53,258 bases of DNA from Treponema sp. UBA3662. GTDB lineage: Bacteria > Spirochaetota > Spirochaetia > Treponematales > Treponemataceae. Shown in pieces: positions 32,135 through 40,296 of the stretch; position 1 is the first letter of the stretch; each line of letters opens with the position of its first letter. The DNA lies in NCBI GenBank assembly GCA_002373205.1, contig DFJV01000142.1, forward strand, positions 1 through 53,258, written 5' to 3'. The notes under the pieces are model-generated. The model made no database searches, was not told where the DNA came from, and saw nothing but the letters and a program-made list of their open reading frames with translations. The position numbers and the translations under genes were made by a program.

Positions 32135-33822
32135 ATATTGCGCACTCCCCTGAATCCTACGCTGTCGCTTTTAAAATCACGAACCGCATACAAGCGGCTT
32201 GATTTTTTACAGTATCGTTTTGAACAATCCCATGCACCGCCCTTTAAAATATGTTTCCCCATAATACTGTCGGAACACCATTCCCAGACAAGCCCATATA
32301 CATCATACAGTCCGATTTTTGAACAAGATTTTTTGCCACACGGCTTACATGTGTCAGATGAATTTTCTTCAAACCATGTTTCTGCGTATAAATTGGGATT
32401 TGAACCTGCAAATTTAATCCATTCGCGTTCTGTCGGAAGCCTCCAACCGTTTTTAGAAAAATCAATTTTTATATTATCCAAATCAGATAAGTCATAAACC
32501 GGCTCAAGGCTTTCTTTCTTGCTCAGCTCATTAAAGAATTGAACGGCATCAATCCATGATATTTCAGTAACAGGAAAATCATTTTCATTGGCAGACTCAT
32601 CTTTCGCAGAACAAGTCGGATTAGCGCCGTTGCATACAGCTTTATATTGCGCGACGGTAACGGGAGTTTTTGCAACATACAGCAGTTCATTGACTTTTAC
32701 AGAAGGGAGAATAAAGTTTGCAAGCTTTTCTTTTTCCTGCTCAAGAAGCTGCCGTTTTTCTTCCTCATTCTGTTTTTTCAGTTCTTTTTTATTTTCAATA
32801 CGCCTTTTCTTTTCAAGAATAAATGTCTCGACAGATTTTTTTACAGAAACGTTTCTTTCTTTTATAATAGCAAATGATTTTTTTGAGCCGTAACTTATTC
32901 TGTTTTTCGTGATAATAAGAAGTTGACGTCCCTTATCCGTAAAGATTATAAAGCAGCAAAGCATGATAATAAGGAAAACGATGAAAAATCCGATGCACAG
33001 GTATATAACATTTGTATTCAGAGTTTTATCATCTGTATAATGTTCTTTCTTTTTGTCAGGAGTAGATTTTCCACCGTTTAGATAGATTTCATCCATTGAA
33101 ACTTCAATGATGTCAGGCACCTGCTCACCGTTTGTAGCTGTACTGACGTCTTTTCTTACAGCTTGAATAACTTCATAAAAGCTTTTGCCACTTTCTGTTA
33201 TATGATTCAATAGTGCTTGTGTAAAAGGAGAATGGTCGCTATTACCATCGTCAGCAGTTTTGCCGGAACCACAAGCACATACGACAGTACGGTGTGTAAC
33301 GCTAGAATTATTTACAACGTGAATTCCGCGTAATTCTCCGCGAACTTTTTTAAGAGGATTGTTCCGGCATGCATCAATTATGAAAACAAGCTGCCCCGAA
33401 CCTGAATAGCTTGCCGTAGAAAGAATTTCAGACAAATCCACCGCATTTCTTTTTAAATCCGACTCATCCTTTATTTTTGAAGATATAGGTAAAAGATAGT
33501 TTACACCACTTGACTCAATTCCATGACCTGAAAAATAAAACAGTCCGATATCACAGCCCTGAAGTTTTTCATAAAAACTTTTCAGTATACTATCCATTTT
33601 TTCCGTAGATGCATCTTCTTCATACAAAACTTCAAAGCCGATAGATTTTAACTTGTCGCGCATTGCCTTTGCATCACGCACAGGATTTTTCAGTTCGGAT
33701 TGAGGATATGATGCATTTCCGATTACGAGTGCCAGTTTTTTTTGATTTTCCTGAGCACCGGCAAATCCTAACTTCAAACTCAAAAATATAAAGAAGATGA
33801 TTTTAATTTTTTTTACCACCAT
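32131..33822 (-). CDS. Caspase-like (C14) protease fused to an FGE-sulfatase-type domain
   Basis: The 563-residue protein has a signal-like segment (1-23) and a metacaspase/caspase fold (28-250: LALVIGNASYPQSELKNPVR, catalytic H100 in FSGHG and C152 in DACRNNP). A membrane helix (about 272-294), a charged coiled coil (about 335-368) and a formylglycine-generating-enzyme-like domain (372-563: WRLPTEREWIKFA, VWEWCSD, LKGGAWDCS, VGFRGVRNI) follow. FGE-like domains in such proteins often act as binding modules rather than sulfatase activators. The start overlaps the upstream gene by ten bases, with GGAGG nearby. Both protease residues are intact, so activity is expected. Confidence 0.9.
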   Translation of the reverse strand: MVVKKIKIIFFIFLSLKLGFAGAQENQKKLALVIGNASYPQSELKNPVRDAKAMRDKLKSIGFEVLYEEDASTEKMDSILKSFYEKLQGCDIGLFYFSGHGIESSGVNYLLPISSKIKDESDLKRNAVDLSEILSTASYSGSGQLVFIIDACRNNPLKKVRGELRGIHVVNNSSVTHRTVVCACGSGKTADDGNSDHSPFTQALLNHITESGKSFYEVIQAVRKDVSTATNGEQVPDIIEVSMDEIYLNGGKSTPDKKKEHYTDDKTLNTNVIYLCIGFFIVFLIIMLCCFIIFTDKGRQLLIITKNRISYGSKKSFAIIKERNVSVKKSVETFILEKKRRIENKKELKKQNEEEKRQLLEQEKEKLANFILPSVKVNELLYVAKTPVTVAQYKAVCNGANPTCSAKDESANENDFPVTEISWIDAVQFFNELSKKESLEPVYDLSDLDNIKIDFSKNGWRLPTEREWIKFAGSNPNLYAETWFEENSSDTCKPCGKKSCSKIGLYDVYGLVWEWCSDSIMGKHILKGGAWDCSKRYCKKSSRLYAVRDFKSDSVGFRGVRNI

Positions 33823-35540
33823 GAATAATATCCTCCGTACTGGTTGTACAATCTATCATACGCCTCTTTTGCACCACTTCTGGCATTGGCACCGGTCGAA
33901 GCCTTTTCATAATAATTCATTGCTCCATAAACATCTTGATAACAGCCCCATCCGTTTTCATAACACTGTCCCAATGCATAACAAGCATCGCAGTATTCAC
34001 GGCTGTACGTGTTATTAATGTCGATAACTTTTAGGAACCAGCTGAATGCAGATGAATATTCGCTGAATATATTCCAATAAATAAGAGCTACGTTGTAGGC
34101 ACTTTTTTCTTTATTATATCCATAATCATACGCACGGCCGTAATACTTTATCGCCTCTCTGTATGCTCCATCATCAATTTTCTTCTCCCCAAGTTCATAC
34201 GAAGATTTTCCATGTCCGTCGTCAGATGCTTTTGCAAGCCACCGGACAGATTCTTCGTAAGATAAATCAGCACACCTTGCAAGATTGTACATATAATCGT
34301 TGCTTGGTTTTAGTCCAAGTTCTATTGCCCTTTGGTAATAAGAGGAAGCAAGGTTGTTATTATTGCCGTAATAATACTTGCTCAAATGATCTGCAGTCCA
34401 CTGGCGGATTGTCTTTACTTCAGTTTCAAGTTCTTTTGATTTGTTAGTGAATTTTTTATAAAGTTCTTTGTTGTCCTGTTTCTTATACCCATCCGCCTGT
34501 TCTTTCCATAAAATGATGTTCCGGTCTTCTATAGAATTCGTACTCTGATCAATCCTCAGAAGTTCATTAAGATAATCTGAACCGTTGTAATAATCTACCA
34601 GTTCCCGAGAAGCTTTGATAACGCCTTCTTCGGCGGCTTCCTGAATCCATTTTATACCGTCAATATCAGAAGAGTCTATGTACTTGAGACAGGACATTCC
34701 ATATAAAAATTTGGCTTCGGGATTTGTTATTATGTAACCGTTTTTTTCTGCCGTAACAAAATATTCGTTATGACAGAACCCTCTCAACCCATGATAATTA
34801 ACCTCATCCCATTCATCGCCACGATTTACAATCTGAACAACTTCATTTTCGTAAAGACGTATAATTTCCCGTGCATCTTTACTCGGTTCTTTTCTCATTA
34901 TAAGGCGGTCGCCATCTCCAGTATACACTTTTTCATATTTAATGGAATTACTTTCATGCTGTCTGACAAAAATCGGTATGCACGAAATAACAGCTGCGAT
35001 AAAAATACCAGCACAAAGAAAGCCGACAGCTTTTTTTGAAAATATTTTACCGATATTTGTTGTTTTTTTATTTACGATTTTGTGAATGGAAGCAGAATAA
35101 TCATTTATTGCAGCGGAACGAACCGTTGTCATTCTTACTCTTTGCAGCTTCAAGATGGAATACAGTTCTGTATCTTCAAATAATTCCGGAGATGTGTCTG
35201 AACTTTTTAAGTAAATGATTTTCAGTGAATAATCAAGCTCTGAGCTTTTTCCATTTTTGATGAATGTTTTGAGGTCATTCCATGAATGCTTTGAAAAAAG
35301 TCCTTCTTGTTTTTCTTTTGATATTGAAAAAGTATCAAAATCATGGAAATCAAAATCAGCATTTGATGTTTCTGAAATAACAGAAAAATTAACTCTTACA
35401 GATGTTTCATGGTTAAAAGCAAAATTGCGAAGATCATAGAGAGAAAGTCGCATTTGTTTCCAGAAATTAGAATTTGAAAGATATTCATCTTTATCACATA
35501 GAAAAATAACATCCTGAAAAATCATTGTGCTACCGCCCAT
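33813..35540 (-). CDS. Membrane protein with SH3-like and Sel1/TPR repeats, first gene of the protease operon
   Basis: The 575-residue protein has an N-terminal alpha/beta domain (6-155, DVIFLCDKDEYLSNSNFWKQ) with a vWA-like look but no DxSxS metal site. One membrane helix (about 170-192), a bacterial SH3-like domain (about 203-262, RLIMRKEPSKDAREIIRLYE) and Sel1/TPR-type repeats to the end (WLAKASDDGHGKSSYELGEK, ALGQCYENGWG) follow. It may be a sensor or scaffold for the two proteases. The ATG at 35525 is an alternative start; neither has a clear ribosome site. The next gene starts inside its last codons. Confidence 0.75.
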   Translation of the reverse strand: MGGSTMIFQDVIFLCDKDEYLSNSNFWKQMRLSLYDLRNFAFNHETSVRVNFSVISETSNADFDFHDFDTFSISKEKQEGLFSKHSWNDLKTFIKNGKSSELDYSLKIIYLKSSDTSPELFEDTELYSILKLQRVRMTTVRSAAINDYSASIHKIVNKKTTNIGKIFSKKAVGFLCAGIFIAAVISCIPIFVRQHESNSIKYEKVYTGDGDRLIMRKEPSKDAREIIRLYENEVVQIVNRGDEWDEVNYHGLRGFCHNEYFVTAEKNGYIITNPEAKFLYGMSCLKYIDSSDIDGIKWIQEAAEEGVIKASRELVDYYNGSDYLNELLRIDQSTNSIEDRNIILWKEQADGYKKQDNKELYKKFTNKSKELETEVKTIRQWTADHLSKYYYGNNNNLASSYYQRAIELGLKPSNDYMYNLARCADLSYEESVRWLAKASDDGHGKSSYELGEKKIDDGAYREAIKYYGRAYDYGYNKEKSAYNVALIYWNIFSEYSSAFSWFLKVIDINNTYSREYCDACYALGQCYENGWGCYQDVYGAMNYYEKASTGANARSGAKEAYDRLYNQYGGYYSWW

Positions 35541-35808
35541 AAACTTGTTTTATTAATCACACAACTCTTGTAATTGAACTAATTTTTGTTGAAAAAAGTA
35601 TAAATCAAATTATTGAAAAAGTATAGTACAAATTTTCAATAATTCTAATACGAAAATGTATTAAGAAAGCACTAAAATGGAGGCGAGAATGGAAGCGCTT
35701 TCGTGTTAACATTTATATTTGCTTGCTTTCACTAAAGTTCGTCCTTGACTTCTACACTTTACAAAACAACCTGTTTGCAAAAATCAAGAATTGTGCTAGT
35801 ATTGCCCT
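35541..35808. other. Regulatory gap between the protease operon and clpS
   Basis: These 268 bases are AT-rich and hold the start regions of two divergent units. An 11-bp perfect inverted repeat (ATTATTGAAAA / TTTTCAATAAT, 35609-35643) encloses a TATAGT. TGGAAGCGCTTTCG at 35690-35703 is a CG-centred near-palindrome like LacI-family operators. No gene is seen. The promoter of the minus-strand operon could not be fixed; two TATACT-like hexamers occur near 35598-35627. Confidence 0.45.
35775..35802 (+). promoter_or_regulatory. Promoter of clpS-clpA, leaderless-type
   Basis: TTGCAA (35775-35780), a 16-base spacer and extended -10 TGC-TAGTAT (35797-35802) are followed by TGCCCT and the ATG at 35809. 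No ribosome site is present. Confidence 0.65.
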
Positions 35809-36117
35809 ATGCCTTATGATGATTATGAAAACGAAGGTTCGCTTGCACAGAAGACTTTTCTAAAGGAACCCGATGATTATAAAGTTATTCTCTTGAACGA
35901 TGATTTTACCACAATGGAATTTGTGGTGCAGGTTTTGCAGAGTGTTTTTCATCTTGGAGCGGAAGAGGCGGAAAAGGTTATGATGAGCGTTCACAAGACC
36001 GGCAGCGGCGTTGCGGGAATTTACACTTACGACATTGCTTCCACCAGGGCGCAGATTGCAGTCCGCATGGCAAGGCAGCAGGGCTTTCCGCTTAGATGCG
36101 AGATTCAAAAGGCATAG
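35809..36117 (+). CDS. clpS: ATP-dependent Clp protease adaptor ClpS
   Basis: The 102-residue adaptor binds N-degrons and hands them to ClpA. Core motifs are DDYKVILLNDDFTTMEFVVQVL (with the NDD loop), VHKTGSGVAGIYTYDIA and the hydrophobic pocket residues in those segments. Length and order are normal. It is 13 bases upstream of clpA. Transcription seems to begin at its start codon. The Aat enzyme encoded at the left edge produces the N-terminal Leu/Phe tags that ClpS reads. Confidence 0.96.
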   Translation: MPYDDYENEGSLAQKTFLKEPDDYKVILLNDDFTTMEFVVQVLQSVFHLGAEEAEKVMMSVHKTGSGVAGIYTYDIASTRAQIAVRMARQQGFPLRCEIQKA

Positions 36118-36130
36118 GAGCCGGTAAAAG

Positions 36131-38776
36131 ATGCACTTAAAGAAAGACCTTGACGAAATGCTTACCAACAGCTTTAACTACGCAAAAAAGAACGCCCACG
36201 AATTTGTTGCGCCAGAGCACCTGCTTTATATTGCCATGCACTACGACTACGTGATGGACCTGCTTTTTGACTGTGGGGCAAACGTTGCGGACATTCTGAA
36301 CGACCTTGAGGAATTTTTTGCAAAGAAAATTCCCTGCGTTGACAAGGACGAAAAATTTCTTGCGGTATACGATCCACTTCCAACTGCGGGGCTGCAAGAA
36401 ATAATGGAGAACGCTTCTGCACACGCGGCTTCTTCCGGCAAAAAAAAGCTGGACATTACGGACGTGCTTGTTTACATGTACGACGCGGAGAACAATTACT
36501 GCTCTTACATACTAAAGAAAAACGGCGTGGAAAAACTGGTGCTTTTGGAAGCCATAACAGATCAGAGCTATCCTTTTACCAGCAAGTCAAAGGGTGAATA
36601 CGACGAAGACTTTGACTACTATGATTCAGAAGATGATGAATATGATTTTGGCAGTTCTACGGACGATGATTCCCGCATTGATTTTGAGGACGGGGAGCCA
36701 GACTCATCTGACGAAGCAGGCGATGATGAAGACGAAAAGGGCAGGCACAAGAAAGAAAAGAAGCACCGCTTTTCCGCACTGGAAAAATATACGGTTGACC
36801 TTACCCAAAAGGCAAGGGACGGCGAGCTTGACCTTCTTGTTGGCAGGGAATACGAGCTTGAGCGCACGGTTCAAATCCTTTGCCGCCGCACAAAGAACAA
36901 TCCGCTGCACGTTGGGGATGCTGGCGTTGGAAAAACCGCCGTTACGCTTGGACTTGCGCAGAGAATTGTTGCAGGAGAAGTTCCTTCTATATTAAAAGAT
37001 TTTTCTGTTTACTCGCTGGACATGGGTGCACTTTTGGCAGGAACAAAATACCGCGGAGACTTTGAAGAAAGGCTTAAAAAGGTTACCAAGGACTTGCTAA
37101 AAAAAGAAAAGGCAATTCTTTTTATTGATGAAATCCACACGATTGTAGGAGCGGGTTCTGTTGGAAACGGTGCCCTTGATGCGGCAAACATTTTAAAGCC
37201 TGTTCTTACCGAAGGAAAAATCCGCTGCATTGGTTCAACAACTTTTGAAGAATACACAAAGATTTTTGAAAAGGACAGGGCCCTTGCCCGCCGCTTCCAA
37301 AAGATAGACATTCTTGAGCCTAGCCGCGATGAATGCGTTAAGATTTTGCACGGTCTTGAAAGCCGCTACGCTGAATACCACAATGTCTGCTACGAGGAAG
37401 GTTCGCTTGAGCTTGCGGTTGACTTGTCCCTTCAGTTTTTGCCGGACAGGAGGCTTCCCGACAAGGCGATTGACCTTATGGACGAAGCGGGGGCATGGAC
37501 ACGGATTCATGCGGAAGAAAACCTTTCCGCGGAAGACAAAGTTTCTGTCTCGGATAAAGATAAAAAGGTGGAAGCAAAAAAGATTTCCGTGAAAGATTCA
37601 GCAAATGAATCCGAAAAGCTTGAAAAGTTTGAAGACGAACCAGGCAAGGCCGAAGCAGAAAGGTTTTCCGCGGACGATTCTGCAAAAGAGCAGCCTGATG
37701 AAAAAATGCAGCTTGATGAAAAAGAGCAGCCTGCTGAAAAAGAGCAGCCCGCTGAAAGAAAAAGGCCACCGGTGCCAGTTAGCCAGGACACAATCCGCAT
37801 GGTTGCCGCAAAAGCAGCGAGGGTTCCGCTTGAAACAGTTACCACTGGCGAAAAGGAAAAGCTCCGTTCTTTGGAGAGCGACCTTAAGCAAAAAATATTC
37901 GGCCAGAACAGGGCTGTTGAATCCGTATGCATGGCGGTAAAAAAAGCCCGCGCTGGATTCCGCAACATGGAAAAACCGGAGGCGGCATTCCTCTTTGTAG
38001 GCCCAACAGGCGTTGGAAAAACAGAACTTGCAAAAGTTCTTGCCTCTTCCCTTGGCGAAAAACTCCTGCGCTTTGACATGAGCGAATACCAGGAAAAGCA
38101 TACCGTAAGCCGCCTGATTGGTTCACCGCCGGGATACGTTGGCTTTGAAGAGGGCGGACTTTTAACCGACAGCGTAAGAAAGGAACCACATTCAATCATC
38201 CTCTTTGACGAGATAGAAAAAGCCCATCAGGACATTTACAACATTCTCCTCCAGATTATGGACTACGGAATTCTTACGGACAACCAGGGACGCAAGGCAG
38301 ACTTTAAGAACTGCATGATAATAATGACAAGCAATGCCGGTGCCCGCGACATGGAAAAAGGCTCCGTGGGATTTTCCGGTGGAAGCAGTTTTGACGATGC
38401 AAAGAACGACTCTGCCACGCTGAACGAAGCCGTAGAAAAAGAATTCTCCCCCGAATTTAGGAACAGGCTGGATGCAATAATCACCTTTGCACATCTGCCA
38501 AAAGAGATAACCCAGGACATTGCCCGCAAGGAAATTAAAAAGATTGCAGAGCGTCTTGCCACAAAGAATGTTGAACTTACCGCCACAGACCAAGCCGTTG
38601 CCCTGATTGCAGAAAAAGGCTACAGCCGCGAATTTGGCGCACGCAACATTGCCCGCACCGCAGAAAACCTGATTGCCTCCCCCCTCGTGGACGAGCTGCT
38701 CTTTGGAAAGCTAAGCGATGGCGGAAAAGTAAGCCTTAGCGTAAAAGACGGCGAAGTTGAATTTAACTTCTCCTAA
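36131..38776 (+). CDS. clpA: ATP-dependent Clp protease ATP-binding subunit ClpA
   Basis: The 881-residue unfoldase is longer than the 758 of E. coli ClpA because of two charged linkers: an acidic one between the N-domain and D1 (about 155-215, EYDEDFDYYDSEDDEYDFGS) and one between D1 and D2 (about 460-545, with KEQPDEKMQLDEKEQPAEKE). D1 has GDAGVGKTAV and LFIDEIHTIVGAGS; D2 has GPTGVGKTELAK and LFDEIEKAHQD. VGF in KGSVGFSGG matches the ClpP-docking (I/V)G(F/L) loop, and SPEFRNRLDAIITF follows. GGAGCCGG precedes the ATG. It feeds ClpS-delivered substrates to ClpP. Confidence 0.96.
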   Translation: MHLKKDLDEMLTNSFNYAKKNAHEFVAPEHLLYIAMHYDYVMDLLFDCGANVADILNDLEEFFAKKIPCVDKDEKFLAVYDPLPTAGLQEIMENASAHAASSGKKKLDITDVLVYMYDAENNYCSYILKKNGVEKLVLLEAITDQSYPFTSKSKGEYDEDFDYYDSEDDEYDFGSSTDDDSRIDFEDGEPDSSDEAGDDEDEKGRHKKEKKHRFSALEKYTVDLTQKARDGELDLLVGREYELERTVQILCRRTKNNPLHVGDAGVGKTAVTLGLAQRIVAGEVPSILKDFSVYSLDMGALLAGTKYRGDFEERLKKVTKDLLKKEKAILFIDEIHTIVGAGSVGNGALDAANILKPVLTEGKIRCIGSTTFEEYTKIFEKDRALARRFQKIDILEPSRDECVKILHGLESRYAEYHNVCYEEGSLELAVDLSLQFLPDRRLPDKAIDLMDEAGAWTRIHAEENLSAEDKVSVSDKDKKVEAKKISVKDSANESEKLEKFEDEPGKAEAERFSADDSAKEQPDEKMQLDEKEQPAEKEQPAERKRPPVPVSQDTIRMVAAKAARVPLETVTTGEKEKLRSLESDLKQKIFGQNRAVESVCMAVKKARAGFRNMEKPEAAFLFVGPTGVGKTELAKVLASSLGEKLLRFDMSEYQEKHTVSRLIGSPPGYVGFEEGGLLTDSVRKEPHSIILFDEIEKAHQDIYNILLQIMDYGILTDNQGRKADFKNCMIIMTSNAGARDMEKGSVGFSGGSSFDDAKNDSATLNEAVEKEFSPEFRNRLDAIITFAHLPKEITQDIARKEIKKIAERLATKNVELTATDQAVALIAEKGYSREFGARNIARTAENLIASPLVDELLFGKLSDGGKVSLSVKDGEVEFNFS

Positions 38777-38797
38777 AAGTGGATTTTCATCTTTCAA

Positions 38798-38851
38798 AAA
38801 AGTATAAAGAGTTATAAAGAATATAGAAAAGTATAAAGAGTTATAAAGAAT
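38798..38851 (+). repeat. 25-bp direct repeat at the start of the 38850 gene
   Basis: AAAAGTATAAAGAGTTATAA plus AGAAT occurs at 38798-38822 and 38827-38851. The second copy ends inside the ATG of the next gene. Each copy contains TATAAAG, so the duplication may also duplicate a -10 region. Confidence 0.75.
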
Positions 38852-39329
38852 GAAAAGGATAGCCATCTTATTAATGTTACTGACACTTTCTGCAAGTTCT
38901 TTTTGCACATCGTTTCTAATGGAATTGGAGGTAGGAGCTAGACTTTCAATATGGGCTTTTGAATATTACATGCAGTACAAAACCATGCCTGAAAATACCT
39001 CTGCATTTTTGAAAAAAGACTTTCTGTATGGCGACGGCCGCGACGGAAACATCCAAGGGATATTGCAGTATTATAACAAATGCGGATTTGAAACAGTCTT
39101 ACAGAAACAAAATGACAGGCTTCTTTATATTTATGTGAACGGCCCATATATGCACTACCTTACAATATACAAGGTTAAAAAGCTCCATCAGTTTGAGATC
39201 TATATGGATGGTAAATTTGCAGATAAATATTACCGGAATGACAATGGTGACCTTATAGAAAAGGACAATGGCTATCCTGACTTTGTCTTGTGGTATTTGC
39301 CGCTTATCTTTCCATTTTTGCTAGCTTAA
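38850..39329 (+). CDS. Secreted protein of unknown function
   Basis: The 159-residue protein has a signal-like N-terminus (MKRIAILLMLLTLSASSFC) and no named family. A helix with EYYMQYKTMPENTSAFLKKD, then beta segments (LLYIYVNGPYMHYLTIYKVK, FEIYMDGKFADKYYRNDNGD) and a hydrophobic end (FVLWYLPLIFPFLLA) follow. The same layout is seen in the 1084 gene. The ribosome site is poor; the region is a direct repeat. Expression is uncertain. Confidence 0.55.
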   Translation: MKRIAILLMLLTLSASSFCTSFLMELEVGARLSIWAFEYYMQYKTMPENTSAFLKKDFLYGDGRDGNIQGILQYYNKCGFETVLQKQNDRLLYIYVNGPYMHYLTIYKVKKLHQFEIYMDGKFADKYYRNDNGDLIEKDNGYPDFVLWYLPLIFPFLLA

Positions 39330-39337
39330 AGCCCGTT

Positions 39338-39670
39338 CTTGCCCACAAACCTAGCCCCGATTGGAAGGGCGCGGTGTAAAAAATTGCCTCCTTGCAATTT
39401 TTTACACCACAAGTTTTCTGGCGAAAACTTGCAAGTTGCTTTCTGCAAACAAAAGACGCGCCCTCCATGGCGCTACTTGTTCTACAATAAATTCGGAACC
39501 CTGGAAAGCGGGAAAAAAATGCCCTCCTTGGCATTTTTTCCCGCAAGTTTTCTGGCGAAAACTTGCCGGCTCTTACCCCAAACAATCGACGCGCCATCCG
39601 TGGCGCTACACTTTTGCAAATAGGGAAAAATGCTAAGGAGGTCTGACCGGACACGGAGTGCCGGGCACAG
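39338..39670 (+). repeat. Dispersed repeat family B, full copy
   Basis: The element begins CTTGCCCACAAACCTAGCCC and ends CCGGACACGGAGTGCCGGGC. Inside are a TTGCCTCCTTGCAA stem, two AAGTTTTCTGGCGAAAACTT stems, GACGCGCCCTCCATGGCGCT, ATGCCCTCCTTGGCAT and GACGCGCCATCCGTGGCGCT. Most of its length can fold into a chain of short hairpins whose loops share CTCC(T/A/G)TGG. An inverted copy with the same ends lies at 46949-47215. It makes up most of the 472-base gap 39330-39801. Confidence 0.85.
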
Positions 39671-39741
39671 TTTAAATATTCAGGCGGCTCCAGAAGAAAA
39701 AGAGAGAGGAAAAGAGTTTAACCTGCTGCAGTTTGCTTCCC

Positions 39742-39770
39742 TTGTAATCTTATTAAAAATACGGTAATCT
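39742..39770 (+). promoter_or_regulatory. Promoter of the Lrp-aminotransferase pair
   Basis: TTGTAA (39742-39747), a 17-base spacer and TAATCT (39765-39770). The leader carries CGGAGG before the ATG at 39802. Confidence 0.55.
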
Positions 39771-39801
39771 AGCAGAAGTTGTATGCTTTCCGGAGGTTTT
39801 T

Positions 39802-40296
39802 ATGGACGGTTCTGAAGAAATACTGAATTTGCTGCGGGACAACGCGCGCATTTCTATAGAAGATATTTCGGCTATGACTAAGAAGAAGCCGGAAGAAGTT
39901 GAGGCTATTATCCGCAAGCTAGAGAATGACGGTATTATCATGAAGTATGCCGCCATTGTTAATCCAGAGAAGGACAGTGCCGCCAAGGAAAAGGTTAAGG
40001 CAGAGATAGAGATTCAGGTTCAGCCGCAGAGGGAGCATGGTTTTGACGGTATTGCAGACCGCATCTACCGCTTTCCGCAGGTTAAGTCCCTTTACCTTAT
40101 GAGCGGAGGCTACGACCTTAAGGTTATCATTGAGGGCGACTCTTTGCAGGAGGTGGCTTCTTTTGTTGCAAGGAAGCTTTCCACTCTGGAGGGTGTGCGT
40201 TCCACAAAGACCCATTTTATTCTTAAGACATACAAAGAAAACGACATTGTCTATGTTGAGCAGCGTTCAGACAGCCGCGAAGGAGTTGTAGCATGA
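39802..40296 (+). CDS. Lrp/AsnC-family transcription regulator
   Basis: The 164-residue protein has an N-terminal helix-turn-helix (about 5-50, ILNLLRDNARISIEDISAMT) and a C-terminal RAM/ACT-like ligand domain (VKSLYLMSGGYDLKVIIEGD). The family senses amino acids. It overlaps the aminotransferase start by four bases (ATGA). This resembles the AlaR-AlaT arrangement of Bacillus, where the regulator controls an alanine aminotransferase, so it probably controls its own operon in response to an amino acid. CGGAGG precedes the ATG. Confidence 0.9.
   Translation: MDGSEEILNLLRDNARISIEDISAMTKKKPEEVEAIIRKLENDGIIMKYAAIVNPEKDSAAKEKVKAEIEIQVQPQREHGFDGIADRIYRFPQVKSLYLMSGGYDLKVIIEGDSLQEVASFVARKLSTLEGVRSTKTHFILKTYKENDIVYVEQRSDSREGVVA

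Noticed and set aside
32131..33822. Sulfatase-activating enzyme as the main role of the caspase-FGE protein
   Set aside because: No sulfatase gene is near and the domain follows a membrane helix and coiled coil; FGE-like folds are often binding modules in such fusions.
33813..35540. True vWA domain at the N-terminus of the scaffold protein
   Set aside because: The strand pattern is suggestive, but the DxSxS metal site is missing, so only a vWA-like look is claimed.
37507..38199. 230-residue Ser/Phe-rich frame antisense to clpA
   Set aside because: It mirrors the codon pattern of clpA; no start signals and no family match.
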